DNA of 64,000 nt from Photobacterium lipolyticum (GTDB taxonomy: Bacteria > Pseudomonadota > Gammaproteobacteria > Enterobacterales > Vibrionaceae): NCBI RefSeq assembly GCF_003026475.1, contig NZ_PYMC01000012.1, forward strand, positions 81,611 through 145,610. Direction: 5' to 3'. The translations under genes were made by a program, and so were the position numbers. The notes under the pieces were generated by a model, which saw only the letters and a program-made list of their open reading frames with translations, searched no databases and had not been told where the DNA came from. This document shows positions 47,551 through 56,805 of the stretch, piece by piece; the first letter of the stretch is position 1, and each line of letters opens with the position of its first letter.

Positions 47551-48402
47551 ATGGTTATAAAGGCTGATAGCCCAGCAACATTTGCTGAGAAGTACATCAT
47601 TGAAAGTATCTGGAATGGTCACTTCCCTCAGGGCTCTATTCTTCCTGCTGAACGTGAATTATCAGAACTGATTGGCGTAACCCGTACCACATTGCGAGAG
47701 GTGTTGCAGCGCTTGGCGCGTGATGGCTGGCTGACCATTCAGCATGGTAAGCCTACGCGGGTAAATAATTACATGGAGACCTCAGGTCTGAGTATTCTTG
47801 ATACTTTGATCACCCTGGATGGTCAGGATGTTCAGAGCGTTCTTGAAGATCTGCTGTCTGCCCGTACTGATATCAGTAGCGTTTACATGCGCTATGCGAT
47901 CAAAGGTAACAGCGAGGAATCCAGTAAGCTACTTGATTATGTCATTGATTCTTGTGAAAAGCTTCTTGAGGCTGACAGCTTCATCGATTTTGTTGAAAGC
48001 CGAGATGAAAAAATCGAGCTGATGCAAGAAGTGAAAAAAATCAATGATAAGTACGGTAAAGATCAGCCGGAATTGTGTGAAGCAATTTGCCGGGCGCGTG
48101 CTTTTAACTACTTTGACTACCAGATGTTCCAGGGTATGGCCGGAAAATCTGGTAATACCTTGTATGTGCTAACCATTAATGGTTTGCGTAAGATCTATAC
48201 CCGTGTTGGTGGTTACTACTTCATGAGTTCAGAAGCCTGCCAGCTAGCACTGGATTTCTACCGCGATATAAAATCATACTGTGATAACAATCAGCCGGAA
48301 CTTGTCGCTGATCGTATTAAGAAGTATGGCCGTGATAGTGGTGCGATTTGGTACAGTAATCGCGTTGATATTGCCCGTTATATGTACGAAGAAGAACAAT
48401 AA
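47551..48402 (+). CDS. fadR: Fatty acid metabolism transcriptional regulator FadR
   Basis: A GntR-family regulator that represses beta-oxidation genes and activates fabA/fabB, released by acyl-CoA. It has 283 residues versus 239 in E. coli. The HTH is in LPAERELSELIGVTRTTLRE with QRLARDGWLTIQHGKPTRV. An extra stretch of about 40 residues at about 137-178 (LEADSFIDFVESRDEKIELM.. to ..GKDQPELCEAI) corresponds to the insertion known from Vibrio cholerae FadR, which increases ligand binding. This is one of the best family markers in the window. A good terminator follows. Confidence 0.96.
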   Translation: MVIKADSPATFAEKYIIESIWNGHFPQGSILPAERELSELIGVTRTTLREVLQRLARDGWLTIQHGKPTRVNNYMETSGLSILDTLITLDGQDVQSVLEDLLSARTDISSVYMRYAIKGNSEESSKLLDYVIDSCEKLLEADSFIDFVESRDEKIELMQEVKKINDKYGKDQPELCEAICRARAFNYFDYQMFQGMAGKSGNTLYVLTINGLRKIYTRVGGYYFMSSEACQLALDFYRDIKSYCDNNQPELVADRIKKYGRDSGAIWYSNRVDIARYMYEEEQ

Positions 48403-48493
48403 TGTATTAGGGGCGAGTATCTCGATACGAGTTTCTAGATACTAGAGTCGAGTCAAAGCGATTCATAGAATTGAAGCCCTAATAAACAGATAG

Positions 48494-48528
48494 AAATGGA
48501 GAGGCATTGCCTCTCCATTTTGTTTTTA
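48494..48528 (+). terminator. Intrinsic terminator after fadR
   Basis: AAATGGAGAGGC (48494-48505) pairs perfectly with GCCTCTCCATTT (48509-48520) around ATT, then TGTTTTT. Very strong. Confidence 0.92.
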
Positions 48529-48533
48529 TACTT

Positions 48534-48603
48534 CTAAACTCTAAACTCTAAACTCTAAACTCTAAACTCTAAACTCTAAACTCTAAACTCTAGAACCTAG
48601 ATC
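48534..48603. repeat. Heptamer tandem array, ten units
   Basis: Eight perfect copies of CTAAACT (48534-48589) followed in phase by CTAGAAC and CTAGATC. The last unit contains the stop codon (CTA, read TAG on the - strand) of the SpoVR gene. The reverse complement AGTTTAG is close to the unit of the larger array at 54499-54603 (AGTTTCT). Confidence 0.92.
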
Positions 48604-50126
48604 TCCGTATTGTATTGGTTACGTTTCGGGCAGGTCGCTAGAATTTGGGTTCTGCCATCAGGCATCTCTTCTTCTAGCGTGACGTCAAACCCCCATATCC
48701 GGTGCAGGTGTTTAATTACCTCATGGTAGCTGTCTGCCAGTGGCACGCGATTATGCGGGATGTACCTCAGGGTCAGCGAGCGGTCACCTTTCAAAGCCAC
48801 ATTCCAGACCTGAATATTCGGTTCGTGATTACTGAGGTTATATTGGGAAGAGAGTTTCTCGCGAATGGCCTGGTATCCCTCCTCGTTATGAATAGCATCA
48901 ACTTCAACGTAATTGTGTCGGTCATCGTCATTCACCGCAAAGAGCTTGAAGTCCCGCATCACTTTAGGCGATAAAAACTGACTGATAAAGCTTTCATCTT
49001 TAAAGTTTTCCATCGCAAAATGAACGGTCTCTAACCAATCCTTTCCGGCAATATCTGGAAACCACTGTTTATCCTCTTTGGTGGGGTTTTCACAGATCCG
49101 CCGAATATCCTGGAACATGGCAAATCCGAGAGCATAAGGGTTAATCCCACTGTAATGAGGGCTGTTGTATTCAGGTTGTGCCACCACATTGGTATGACTA
49201 TGAAGAAATTCCATAATGAAACGATCGGTCACTAAACCTTCGTCATACAGGTGGTTGAGAATGGTGTAGTGCCAGAAGGTGGCCCAGCCTTCATTCATTA
49301 CCTGAGTTTGTTTCTGTGGATAAAAGTATTGGCTGATTTTGCGTACAATACGTATGATCTCCCGCTGCCAGGGCTCCAGCAGAGGTGCATGTTTTTCGAA
49401 GAAATAGAGAATATTTTCTTGTGGCTCTGAGGGAAAACGTATTTCCTCTGACTGACTTTGTTTCTCCTCTTGACTAGGAATGGTACGCCACAGTGCATTA
49501 ACCTGAGTTTGCAGATAGTCTTCACGTGCTTTTTGGCGTGCGGTTTCTTCAACTAATGAGATTTTTTGTGGACGTTTATAGCGGTCGACGCCGTAATTCA
49601 TCAGAGCATGGCAAGAGTCGAGCAGTCTCTCGACGTCTTCCACACCATGCTTTTCCTCACATTTGGTGATGTACTTCCGGGCAAACAATAAGTAGTCAAT
49701 GATTGAACTGGCATCAGTCCACGTTTTGAATAAATAATTGCCTTTAAAGAAGGAGTTGTGACCATAGCAAGCATGCGCCATAACCAGCGCCTGCATTGTG
49801 ATGGTATTTTCTTCCATTAAATAAGCGATACATGGGTTGGAGTTAATGACTATTTCATAAGCAAGCCCCATCTGACCATGCTTGTAGCCGCGTTCTGTTT
49901 CGATAAAGCGTTTACCAAATGACCAGTGATGGTAATTGATCGGCATACCGATGCTTGAGTATGCATCCATCATTTGCTCTGCGGTGATGATCTCAATCTG
50001 ATTTGGATAGGCATCCAGCCTATAATGCTTGGCAACGCGAGTGATTTCCCGGTGATATTGCTCAAGCAGGTCAAATGTCCAATCAGGACCATCACTGAGT
50101 GTTTTTGTCTTTGTGGTTGTAACCAT
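48597..50126 (-). CDS. ycgB: SpoVR family protein YcgB
   Basis: A 509-residue cytoplasmic protein of the SpoVR family (E. coli YcgB, 510). It opens with TLSDGPDWTFDLLEQYHREI, and has PINYHHWSFGKRFIETERGY, MAHACYGHNSFFKGNYLFK, MNEGWATFWHYTILNHLYD and NPYALGFAMFQDIRRI. Its biochemical role is unknown; it is a stationary-phase/stress protein linked with YeaGH. The ATG at 50126 is behind GGGGGAG; the upstream in-frame GTG is too close to that site. It is downstream of yeaG-yeaH in the same direction, completing a module. Its stop codon lies in a heptamer array. Confidence 0.93.
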   Translation of the reverse strand: MVTTTKTKTLSDGPDWTFDLLEQYHREITRVAKHYRLDAYPNQIEIITAEQMMDAYSSIGMPINYHHWSFGKRFIETERGYKHGQMGLAYEIVINSNPCIAYLMEENTITMQALVMAHACYGHNSFFKGNYLFKTWTDASSIIDYLLFARKYITKCEEKHGVEDVERLLDSCHALMNYGVDRYKRPQKISLVEETARQKAREDYLQTQVNALWRTIPSQEEKQSQSEEIRFPSEPQENILYFFEKHAPLLEPWQREIIRIVRKISQYFYPQKQTQVMNEGWATFWHYTILNHLYDEGLVTDRFIMEFLHSHTNVVAQPEYNSPHYSGINPYALGFAMFQDIRRICENPTKEDKQWFPDIAGKDWLETVHFAMENFKDESFISQFLSPKVMRDFKLFAVNDDDRHNYVEVDAIHNEEGYQAIREKLSSQYNLSNHEPNIQVWNVALKGDRSLTLRYIPHNRVPLADSYHEVIKHLHRIWGFDVTLEEEMPDGRTQILATCPKRNQYNTEI

Positions 50127-50191
50127 ATAACACACTCCCCCTAAGGCTTATTGACATCTAAGACTATGAGTCTGGCAAAACTAAGCCGCCG

Positions 50192-51463
50192 CTAGCTGAC
50201 TTGTTTTTTGAATAGCTCCCGGAACACAGGGAAGATGTCATCCACAGTCCTTATGTTCTGCATGGCAAAGTTGGTATGACTTGTCTGCAGTGCTTCATAT
50301 TCTCGCCACAGTGTCTGGTGTGCCCGCCGTGTGATTTCAATGTACGAGTAGTAGCGGGTAACCGGCAGAATATGCTTGTTTAGCAGTTCGCGACAACCCG
50401 GAGAATCGTCAGCCCAGTTATCGCCATCCGATGCTTGTGCGGCATAAATGTTCCATTCGGCAGGAGAGTAGCGTTTCTTGATGATCTCATCCATCAGGCG
50501 AAGCGCACTTGACACTATGGTTCCCCCCGTTTCCTGCGAATAGAAAAATTCATGTTCATCCACTTCTTTTGCCTGAGTATGGTGGCGAATAAACACCACA
50601 TCGACATTTTTGTAAGTTCGGTTTAAGAACAGATACAACAGAATGTAGAAGCGTTTGGCTATATCTTTGGTGGCCTGATCCATCGAACCTGATACATCCA
50701 TCAGGCAGAACATCACCGCCTGGCTGGAGGGCTGAGGTCGACGTTCATAATTTTTGTAGCGCAAGTCAAACGTATCGATAAACGGCACACTGCTGATTTT
50801 TTGCCGCAGGGCCTGGATCTTCTGTTTCACTTTTTCTTCTTCGAACGGTTGTGCAGGTTCGGTGTTTTGCAGCAGCTCCAAGGCTTGCTCAAATTCCCGA
50901 AGCTGGCGCCGCTTTGCAGCCGTCATGGCGGTACGGCGTGCCAATGAATTCTGCAGCGATTTTACAATCGCAATATTGGCGGGTACGCCGGATGACTTGA
51001 AGCCGGAGCGGAAGGTTTTCCATTCCACAATCTTATTTAGCTGGTTCTTCTCAAGGTTTGGTAATTCGAGATCTTCAAATAACAAATCAAGATATTCATC
51101 TTTGGAAATCTGAAATACAAACTCGTCCTGACCTTCACCATCTTGGCTGGCTTGACCTTCACCGGCACCGCCTGAACCCGCCCCTCCAGGGGGGCGTTCA
51201 ATGCGATCTCCGGGACTGAATTGGTCGTTGCCCGGATGGACAACCTCACGTTGTCCACCTTGGCCTTGGTGAAAGCTGGGCTCTCTGATATCACGAGAAG
51301 GGATGGAAATATCTTCCCCGCTCTCAACATCGGTGATGGAGCGCTTGTTTACCGCATCAGCAATGGATTCCTTAATTTGCTGTTTATGGCGGCGCAAAAA
51401 GCGCTGACGATTCACCGTGCTTTTATTTTTACCATTGAGCCTGCGGTCTATAAAATTCGCCAT
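50192..51463 (-). CDS. yeaH: YeaH/YhbH family protein (UPF0229)
   Basis: A 423-residue protein of the YeaH family with a C-terminal von Willebrand A-like region: [20 protein letters not shown] (MIDAS DxSxS) and [19 protein letters not shown]. The N-terminal part has [20 protein letters not shown], then a Gly-rich low-complexity segment ([20 protein letters not shown]). It lies between the kinase YeaG and SpoVR; in E. coli yeaGH is a sigma-S/NtrC-regulated operon. Exact function unknown. Confidence 0.92.
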   Translation of the reverse strand: MANFIDRRLNGKNKSTVNRQRFLRRHKQQIKESIADAVNKRSITDVESGEDISIPSRDIREPSFHQGQGGQREVVHPGNDQFSPGDRIERPPGGAGSGGAGEGQASQDGEGQDEFVFQISKDEYLDLLFEDLELPNLEKNQLNKIVEWKTFRSGFKSSGVPANIAIVKSLQNSLARRTAMTAAKRRQLREFEQALELLQNTEPAQPFEEEKVKQKIQALRQKISSVPFIDTFDLRYKNYERRPQPSSQAVMFCLMDVSGSMDQATKDIAKRFYILLYLFLNRTYKNVDVVFIRHHTQAKEVDEHEFFYSQETGGTIVSSALRLMDEIIKKRYSPAEWNIYAAQASDGDNWADDSPGCRELLNKHILPVTRYYSYIEITRRAHQTLWREYEALQTSHTNFAMQNIRTVDDIFPVFRELFKKQVS

Positions 51464-51510
51464 AAGCTCTCCCCCCTGTATATTTATTCCACCGCGTCTT
51501 CATCCCAACG

Positions 51511-53445
51511 TTATGAAGATTTACGTACGCGCAGGTACCATTCAGATAGCAGACGTACTTGCTTGCGGGTGTAGCCTTTTTCCATCATGCGAGAGACGAA
51601 ATCATCATGCTTCTTCTGCTCATCAGTAGAGGTTTTGGCATTGAATGAAATAACAGGAAGCAGTTCTTCGGTATTCGAGAACATTTTCTTCTCGATAACC
51701 GTGCGCAGTTTTTCATAACTGGTCCAGTTCGGATTTTTCCCGGCATTGTTTGCTCGGGCACGTAGTACGAAGTTAACTATCTCGTTTCGGAAATCCTTCG
51801 GATTACTGATACCGGCTGGTTTCTCGATTTTTTCCAGCTCGTTATTCAATGCTGAACGGTCAAACAGCTGACCGGTTTCAGGATCACGGAATTCCTGATC
51901 CTGAATCCAGAAGTCCGCATAGCTGACATAACGGTCGAAGATATTCTGGCCGTATTCAGAGTAAGATTCGAGATACGCAGTCTGGATCTCTTTACCAATG
52001 AATTCGACGTATTTAGGAATGAGGTAACCTTTCAGGAATTCAAGGTATTTCTCAGCCAGATCTTGCGGGAACTGCTCTCGTTCAATTTGTTGTTCAAGTA
52101 CATAGAACAGGTGAACAGGGTTTGCTGCAACTTCAGAGTGATCGAAATTGAATACACGGGAAAGGATCTTAAAGGCAAAACGCGTCGACAGACCGTTCAT
52201 GCCTTCATCAACACCGGCATAGTCACGGTATTCTTGGTACGATTTTGCTTTCGGATCGGTATCTTTCAGCGTTTCACCATCATAAACCCGCATCTTCGAG
52301 TACAAGCTTGAGTTTTCAGGCTCTTTCAGGCGCGAAAGCGTGGTGAAGCGAGCCAGAATTTCCAAGGTGCTTGGTGAGCATGGTGCCGATGACAGTTCAC
52401 TGTTCTGCAACAGCTTTTCGTATATTTTGATTTCTTCCGAGACGCGTAAGCAATAAGGTACCTTCACGATGTACACACGGTCCAGGAATGCCTCATTGTT
52501 CTTGTTATTTCGGAAGGTGAGCCATTCAGATTCGTTGGAGTGAGCCAGGATAATACCTTCAAACGGCAGGGCAGACAGACCTTCAGTACCGTTGTAGTTA
52601 CCTTCCTGAGTTGCTGTTAACAGAGGATGAAGCACTTTTAATGGTGCTTTAAACATCTCGACAAATTCCATCATACCCTGATTGGCTTTACATAGTGCAC
52701 CGGAATAGCTGTATGCATCCGGATCATCCTGGGCAAAATGTTCCAGCTGACGAATATCAACTTTACCCACCAGTGATGAGATATCCTGGTTATTTTCATC
52801 TCCGGGTTCTGTTTTGGCGATACCGATTTGATCAAGGATAGAGGGACGTACCTTGACGACCTTGAACTTGCTTATATCACCACCAAACTCGTGTAAGCGT
52901 TTAGCCGCCCAGGGTGAGACGATGGAGTTCAGATAGCGATCAGGGATGCCATATTCTTTATTGAGGATTTCACCGTCTTCATTTTTATCAAACAGGCAGA
53001 ATGGGTGATCGTTAACTGGGCTGCGTTCACCATTGGCCGTCAGGATATAAATGGGCACTCGCTGCATCAGGCTTTTTAGTTTTTCAGCCAGAGAGGATTT
53101 ACCGCCCCCGACAGGGCCAAGCAAGTACAGGATTTGCTTACGCTCTTCGAGCCCCTGCGCGGCATGTTTCAGATAAGATACGATTTGCTCAATGGCATCT
53201 TCCATGCCGTAGAAATCTTCGAACGTTTTATAACGAGAGATGACGCGGTTAGAAAAAAGTCGGCTCAAACGTGGATCCTGAGCGGTGTCGATCATTTCGG
53301 GTTCGCCGATTGCCATTAGCAAACGTTCTGCTGCATTGACGTAAGCACTGCGGTCATTACGACAAATCTCAAGGAATTCTTGCAACGAAAGCTCTTCATC
53401 CTTGGCTTCTTCATAGCGTTGACGATAGTGGTCAAAAATACTCAT
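51511..53445 (-). CDS. yeaG: PrkA-type serine protein kinase YeaG
   Basis: A 644-residue protein, the same length as E. coli YeaG. It starts MSIFDHYRQRYEEAKDEELS. An AAA-like P-loop is at LLGPVGGGKSSLAEKLKSLM (about 107-126). Conserved stretches are GIPDRYLNSIVSPWAAKRLH, GALCKANQGMMEFVEMFKAP and GIILAHSNESEWLTF. A C-terminal PrkA kinase-like domain follows. In relatives it is active under nitrogen or stationary-phase stress. It heads the yeaG-yeaH-ycgB module; the next gene starts 47 bases after its stop. Confidence 0.95.
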   Translation of the reverse strand: MSIFDHYRQRYEEAKDEELSLQEFLEICRNDRSAYVNAAERLLMAIGEPEMIDTAQDPRLSRLFSNRVISRYKTFEDFYGMEDAIEQIVSYLKHAAQGLEERKQILYLLGPVGGGKSSLAEKLKSLMQRVPIYILTANGERSPVNDHPFCLFDKNEDGEILNKEYGIPDRYLNSIVSPWAAKRLHEFGGDISKFKVVKVRPSILDQIGIAKTEPGDENNQDISSLVGKVDIRQLEHFAQDDPDAYSYSGALCKANQGMMEFVEMFKAPLKVLHPLLTATQEGNYNGTEGLSALPFEGIILAHSNESEWLTFRNNKNNEAFLDRVYIVKVPYCLRVSEEIKIYEKLLQNSELSSAPCSPSTLEILARFTTLSRLKEPENSSLYSKMRVYDGETLKDTDPKAKSYQEYRDYAGVDEGMNGLSTRFAFKILSRVFNFDHSEVAANPVHLFYVLEQQIEREQFPQDLAEKYLEFLKGYLIPKYVEFIGKEIQTAYLESYSEYGQNIFDRYVSYADFWIQDQEFRDPETGQLFDRSALNNELEKIEKPAGISNPKDFRNEIVNFVLRARANNAGKNPNWTSYEKLRTVIEKKMFSNTEELLPVISFNAKTSTDEQKKHDDFVSRMMEKGYTRKQVRLLSEWYLRVRKSS

Positions 53446-54040
53446 GGTATGCCCCCTGAATCATTCTTTGATCAATTAGAAAGGATGAATAAGAATTACT
53501 TTCACATCCCTCACATATTAAGACTAGACGTAACTGATCAATTTGGTTCACTGAGTTGTTGGTTTATAAATAAATTTCCTTTTTACACTGGCCTTATTAA
53601 TGTGGTGTTTTTTTTAACACAGTCTTACTATCCTCCTAAAAAATGGGGTGTGCAAGGGAGTTAGTTAAAAAATTGTTCGTTATTGTTTTGGAAAAGATGC
53701 GAGTTTGATCGTTGAAATTAGAATTAGTCGTTGTGTTCGCATAATCTTTCATCAGTAGCATTCTTAACTGAAGTTCATGAGAGTTAACATTATTATTGCC
53801 ATGAAATAGTATGATTTTATAGACTGATAGGTCTTTTTTTAACCGCCTTGAGTTTTGCCATCTTGATTAGCCTTGTCATTCGCTTCTGGTTTAAACCGCA
53901 AATCAGCGGCGTTTATTAATTCAGAGAATCGAGGCTAAAAGGCCTGGCAATCGGCTTTATTTGTAAGCGAAATCAACACCTCTGATTTAAGCTTGATAAG
54001 TAAGAGCTGAAAAAGTAGTCGTGAGAGGGGAGCTTGATTT
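53446..54040. other. Non-coding gap between yeaG and the VOC gene
   Basis: 595 AT-rich bases between divergent genes. I looked for a sigma-54 (-24/-12) promoter facing yeaG and did not see a good one. There is a small hairpin GTGTT(T)6AACAC near 53602-53620 and a weak AGAC..GTCTTTTTTT near 53821-53840. No gene or repeat identified. Confidence 0.4.
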
Positions 54041-54421
54041 ATGGGTATTTCACGTGTTGACACTGTCTCGATCCCTGTGTCCGATCAGAGCCAGGCATTG
54101 TTGTTTTATCGTGATGCATTGGGCTTTGAACTAATTCGTGATCATCATGCAACCAATCAAAAACGGTGGATTCAGCTGGCGCCGAAAGGCGCGGAAACGA
54201 CGATTAGTTTAGTTATCCCTTTCGCGGGTATGAAAGCGGGATCTATTCAGGGGCTGGTGGTACAAACCGATGATATTTCTTCTACCTATAGCGGATTAAC
54301 GGATCGGGGCGTGGCATTATCAGAAATTGTCACCTTGATGGGGGGGCGATTTGCAACGTTTGCCGATCCTGATGGTAATGGTTGGGTACTCATCGAAGCG
54401 AATTCGCATATGCTGGCGTAA
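54041..54421 (+). CDS. VOC/glyoxalase-family protein
   Basis: A 126-residue protein with one vicinal-oxygen-chelate domain: VDTVSIPVSDQSQALLFYRD, LGFELIRDHHATNQKRWIQL, then GRFATFADPDGNGWVLIEAN, the last a typical metal-site strand. Family members include glyoxalase, dioxygenases and resistance proteins; substrate unknown. AGAGGGGAGC precedes the ATG. Strong terminator behind. Confidence 0.88.
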   Translation: MGISRVDTVSIPVSDQSQALLFYRDALGFELIRDHHATNQKRWIQLAPKGAETTISLVIPFAGMKAGSIQGLVVQTDDISSTYSGLTDRGVALSEIVTLMGGRFATFADPDGNGWVLIEANSHMLA

Positions 54422-54451
54422 TCAAAAAGTTTGTCGTAGTGGTGGTAAAAA

Positions 54452-54497
54452 GGATGAAACACCAACTTTATCTGCGAAAGTGTTTCACCTTTTTTTA
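54452..54497 (+). terminator. Intrinsic terminator after the VOC gene
   Basis: GGATGAAACAC pairs with GTGTTTCACC (G-T pair included) around a loop of about 17 bases, followed by seven T. It directly borders the heptamer array. Confidence 0.82.
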
Positions 54498-54498
54498 T

Positions 54499-54694
54499 TC
54501 TAGTTTCTAGTTTCTAGTTTCTAGTTTCTAGTTTCTAGTTTCTAGTTTCTAGTTTCTAGTTTCTAGTTTCTAGTTTCTAGTTTCTAGTTTCTAGTTTCTA
54601 TTTACTCGCTACTCGCTACTCGCTACTCGCTACTCGCTACTCGCTACTCGCTACTCGCTACTCGCTACTCGCTACTCGTTACTCGTTACTCGCT
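54499..54694. repeat. Large heptamer tandem array, 28 units in unbroken phase
   Basis: 196 bases equal to 28 x 7. Fourteen copies of TCTAGTT (54499-54596), one variant TCTATTT, then ten ACTCGCT, two ACTCGTT and one ACTCGCT (54604-54694). The register never shifts across the switch of unit. The right end overlaps the 3' end of the ABC exporter gene: its last codons (A-S-N-E) and stop TAA are read from the array on the - strand. Confidence 0.95.
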
Positions 54695-56805
54695 TTTGCG
54701 CGAGGTGTATTGCCTTCGCGTAGCTGATTCAATACCTGCTCTTTTGGCCCATCGGCGATGATGCGCCCTTGTTCCATAACAATCAGTCGATCGACGATAT
54801 CCAACATACTGGTTTTATGTGTGATCAAAATCAGGGTCTCATCTTTCGATAGGCTGTTGAGCTGATGTTTGATGTACATTTCAGAGCGGTTATCCATGCT
54901 GCTGGTTGGCTCATCCATCACCAGGACCGGCGGGGTTCCGACTAGTGCGCGGGCAATAGCGACAGACTGGCGTTGACCTCCAGACAGCGCACTACCACCT
55001 TCCCCCACTTGCTTTTCCAAACCCGCCGGATCTTGTTGGGTGAAGCTGGTCACGCCTGCACGTTCAGCTGCGAGAAGTATTTCCTTGTCGCTGGTCAGTG
55101 GGCGTCCCAGGGTAATATTGTCGCGAATTGAGCCAAAGAACAGCATGATATCTTGCGGAACACAGCCTATATTACGGCGAACATCAATATGATGGAGCTG
55201 GTTGATGTCGGTATCATCAATGCGTACCGAGCCTTCTGTCGGCCGGTAAAGTCCCATAATCAGGCGCTCTATACTGGTTTTCCCTGAGCCGATACGACCG
55301 ATAATGGCAACTTTTTCACCGGGGTTGATGGAAAAGCTGATCTCTTTCAGTGCTGCAACCTGGGTGTTTGGGTAAGTTAAACTGACTTTATCGAATTCGA
55401 TTTTTCCCTGAATCACCGGGCGGTGAATATAGCGTTTACCGTCTTCTTGCTCGGTTGGCATCTGCATCAGCTGTTCGATAATAGTCATGGCTGATTTTGC
55501 CTGATTGTAGCGAGTTGAAAGCAACGATAACTGAACCATTGGCCCTACGGCACGTCCGCTCAGCATGGTTGCGGCAATTAATCCCCCCATTGTTAACAGG
55601 CCGTCGGCAATTAAGTAGACCCCAAAGACAATCATGGCAACAGATACAAACTGTTGCAGGAAGCCAGCGGTATTTTGCACTGAATCGGTCAGGCGGCGAG
55701 ATTTAATGCCCCAGTTTGCCATATGAGCAACGGCTTCTTCCCAGCGGTACTGGAACTGACTTTGAGCGCCGAACATTTTTACTGTTTCTAAACCACTCAG
55801 GCTTTCAATCAGATTGGCGTGTTTCTGCGAAGATAAACGGGAGCCTTCTTCGATAGTGCGGCGTAACGGACGCTGGATAAGTAAGCTGTAGAGTGCCAGA
55901 ATCGCTACCGCAATGAGTGGCACAAGAGCCAATGGCCCGGCAACAAACCAGATGAACAGCAAGAACATCAGGGCAAATGGCAGATCGATCAGTGAAGAAA
56001 CTGTCGCGGAGGTAAAAAACTCCCGAATGGACTCAAATTCCTGCATATGGCGGGCAAATGCACCCACTGATGGCGGTTTGGCCTCCATGCGGATGCCCAT
56101 GACTTTGCTGAAGATTTTTGCCGAGATTAGCAGGTCAGATTTTTTACCCGCTAAATCAATAAAGTAACTTCGCATTAATTTCAATATCAGATCAAAGACG
56201 AAGATGACGGTGATACCGATAGCCAGTACCCATAAGGAGTCGAAGGCAAGATTGGGTACAATCTTGTCGTAAACCAGACGAGTAAACAGAGGTGCTGCAA
56301 TCGCAAATATATTGATCAGTATGGAAGCAATAAATACATCACGATAAATTGAGCGAGATTCCCACAGGGTGCTCCAGAACCAGTGGCCATTACGGGTTTT
56401 CAGTATTTCCGGCGAACGTTCGTCATAATGAAAGCGCTTTTTAATCAGGAACAGGTGGCCGGAGTATTGATTGTCTAATTCCTCAAGGCTGATCCATTGC
56501 TGCGTGCTATCGGCATGAGACAAGACCACTTCCGCTTCGTTTTTGTCCTTTTCAATACTGAGGATAACGCAAGCGTCGCCCCCCTTAAGCAGGGCAACTA
56601 CCGGAAACAGCAGCGGGGAGATCTCATTCAGTGCCATCTTGCTGGCTTTTGCCTGCAGGCCTGCTTTTTCAGCGGCCCTTGGCAGTAAGAACGGGGTCAG
56701 AAGCCCGTCAGCCAGTGGCAAATCCGCAGTCAAGGCGTCTGGCGAGTTGGCCTGGCCGTAATAGCGGCTCACGTAGACTAAAGATTGCAGTAGAGGGTCT
56801 TTCAT
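54679..56805 (-). CDS. lapB: Type I secretion ABC exporter, LapB-like
   Basis: A 708-residue inner-membrane ABC transporter that would export the giant adhesin in one step. The N-terminal C39-like domain (about 1-130) has no catalytic Cys (SLVYVSRYYG at the usual position), as in LapB/HlyB-type exporters that do not cleave a leader. Six TM helices lie at about 155-430. The ATPase has Walker A IIGRIGSGKTSIERL (about 503-517), the signature SALSGGQRQSVAIARAL and Walker B PPVLVMDEPTSSMD. It overlaps lapD-like by 4 bases (ATGA). Its C-terminus (ASNE) is encoded by the heptamer array. The symbol reflects homology to the Pseudomonas system. Confidence 0.9.
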   Translation of the reverse strand: MKDPLLQSLVYVSRYYGQANSPDALTADLPLADGLLTPFLLPRAAEKAGLQAKASKMALNEISPLLFPVVALLKGGDACVILSIEKDKNEAEVVLSHADSTQQWISLEELDNQYSGHLFLIKKRFHYDERSPEILKTRNGHWFWSTLWESRSIYRDVFIASILINIFAIAAPLFTRLVYDKIVPNLAFDSLWVLAIGITVIFVFDLILKLMRSYFIDLAGKKSDLLISAKIFSKVMGIRMEAKPPSVGAFARHMQEFESIREFFTSATVSSLIDLPFALMFLLFIWFVAGPLALVPLIAVAILALYSLLIQRPLRRTIEEGSRLSSQKHANLIESLSGLETVKMFGAQSQFQYRWEEAVAHMANWGIKSRRLTDSVQNTAGFLQQFVSVAMIVFGVYLIADGLLTMGGLIAATMLSGRAVGPMVQLSLLSTRYNQAKSAMTIIEQLMQMPTEQEDGKRYIHRPVIQGKIEFDKVSLTYPNTQVAALKEISFSINPGEKVAIIGRIGSGKTSIERLIMGLYRPTEGSVRIDDTDINQLHHIDVRRNIGCVPQDIMLFFGSIRDNITLGRPLTSDKEILLAAERAGVTSFTQQDPAGLEKQVGEGGSALSGGQRQSVAIARALVGTPPVLVMDEPTSSMDNRSEMYIKHQLNSLSKDETLILITHKTSMLDIVDRLIVMEQGRIIADGPKEQVLNQLREGNTPRAKASNE

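Noticed and set aside
53446..53800. Sigma-54 promoter for yeaG
   Set aside because: Expected from E. coli regulation, but no GG-N10-GC pattern with good flanks was found on the - strand.
54499..54694. Possible CRISPR array
   Set aside because: Units are contiguous 7-mers with no spacers and no cas genes nearby.
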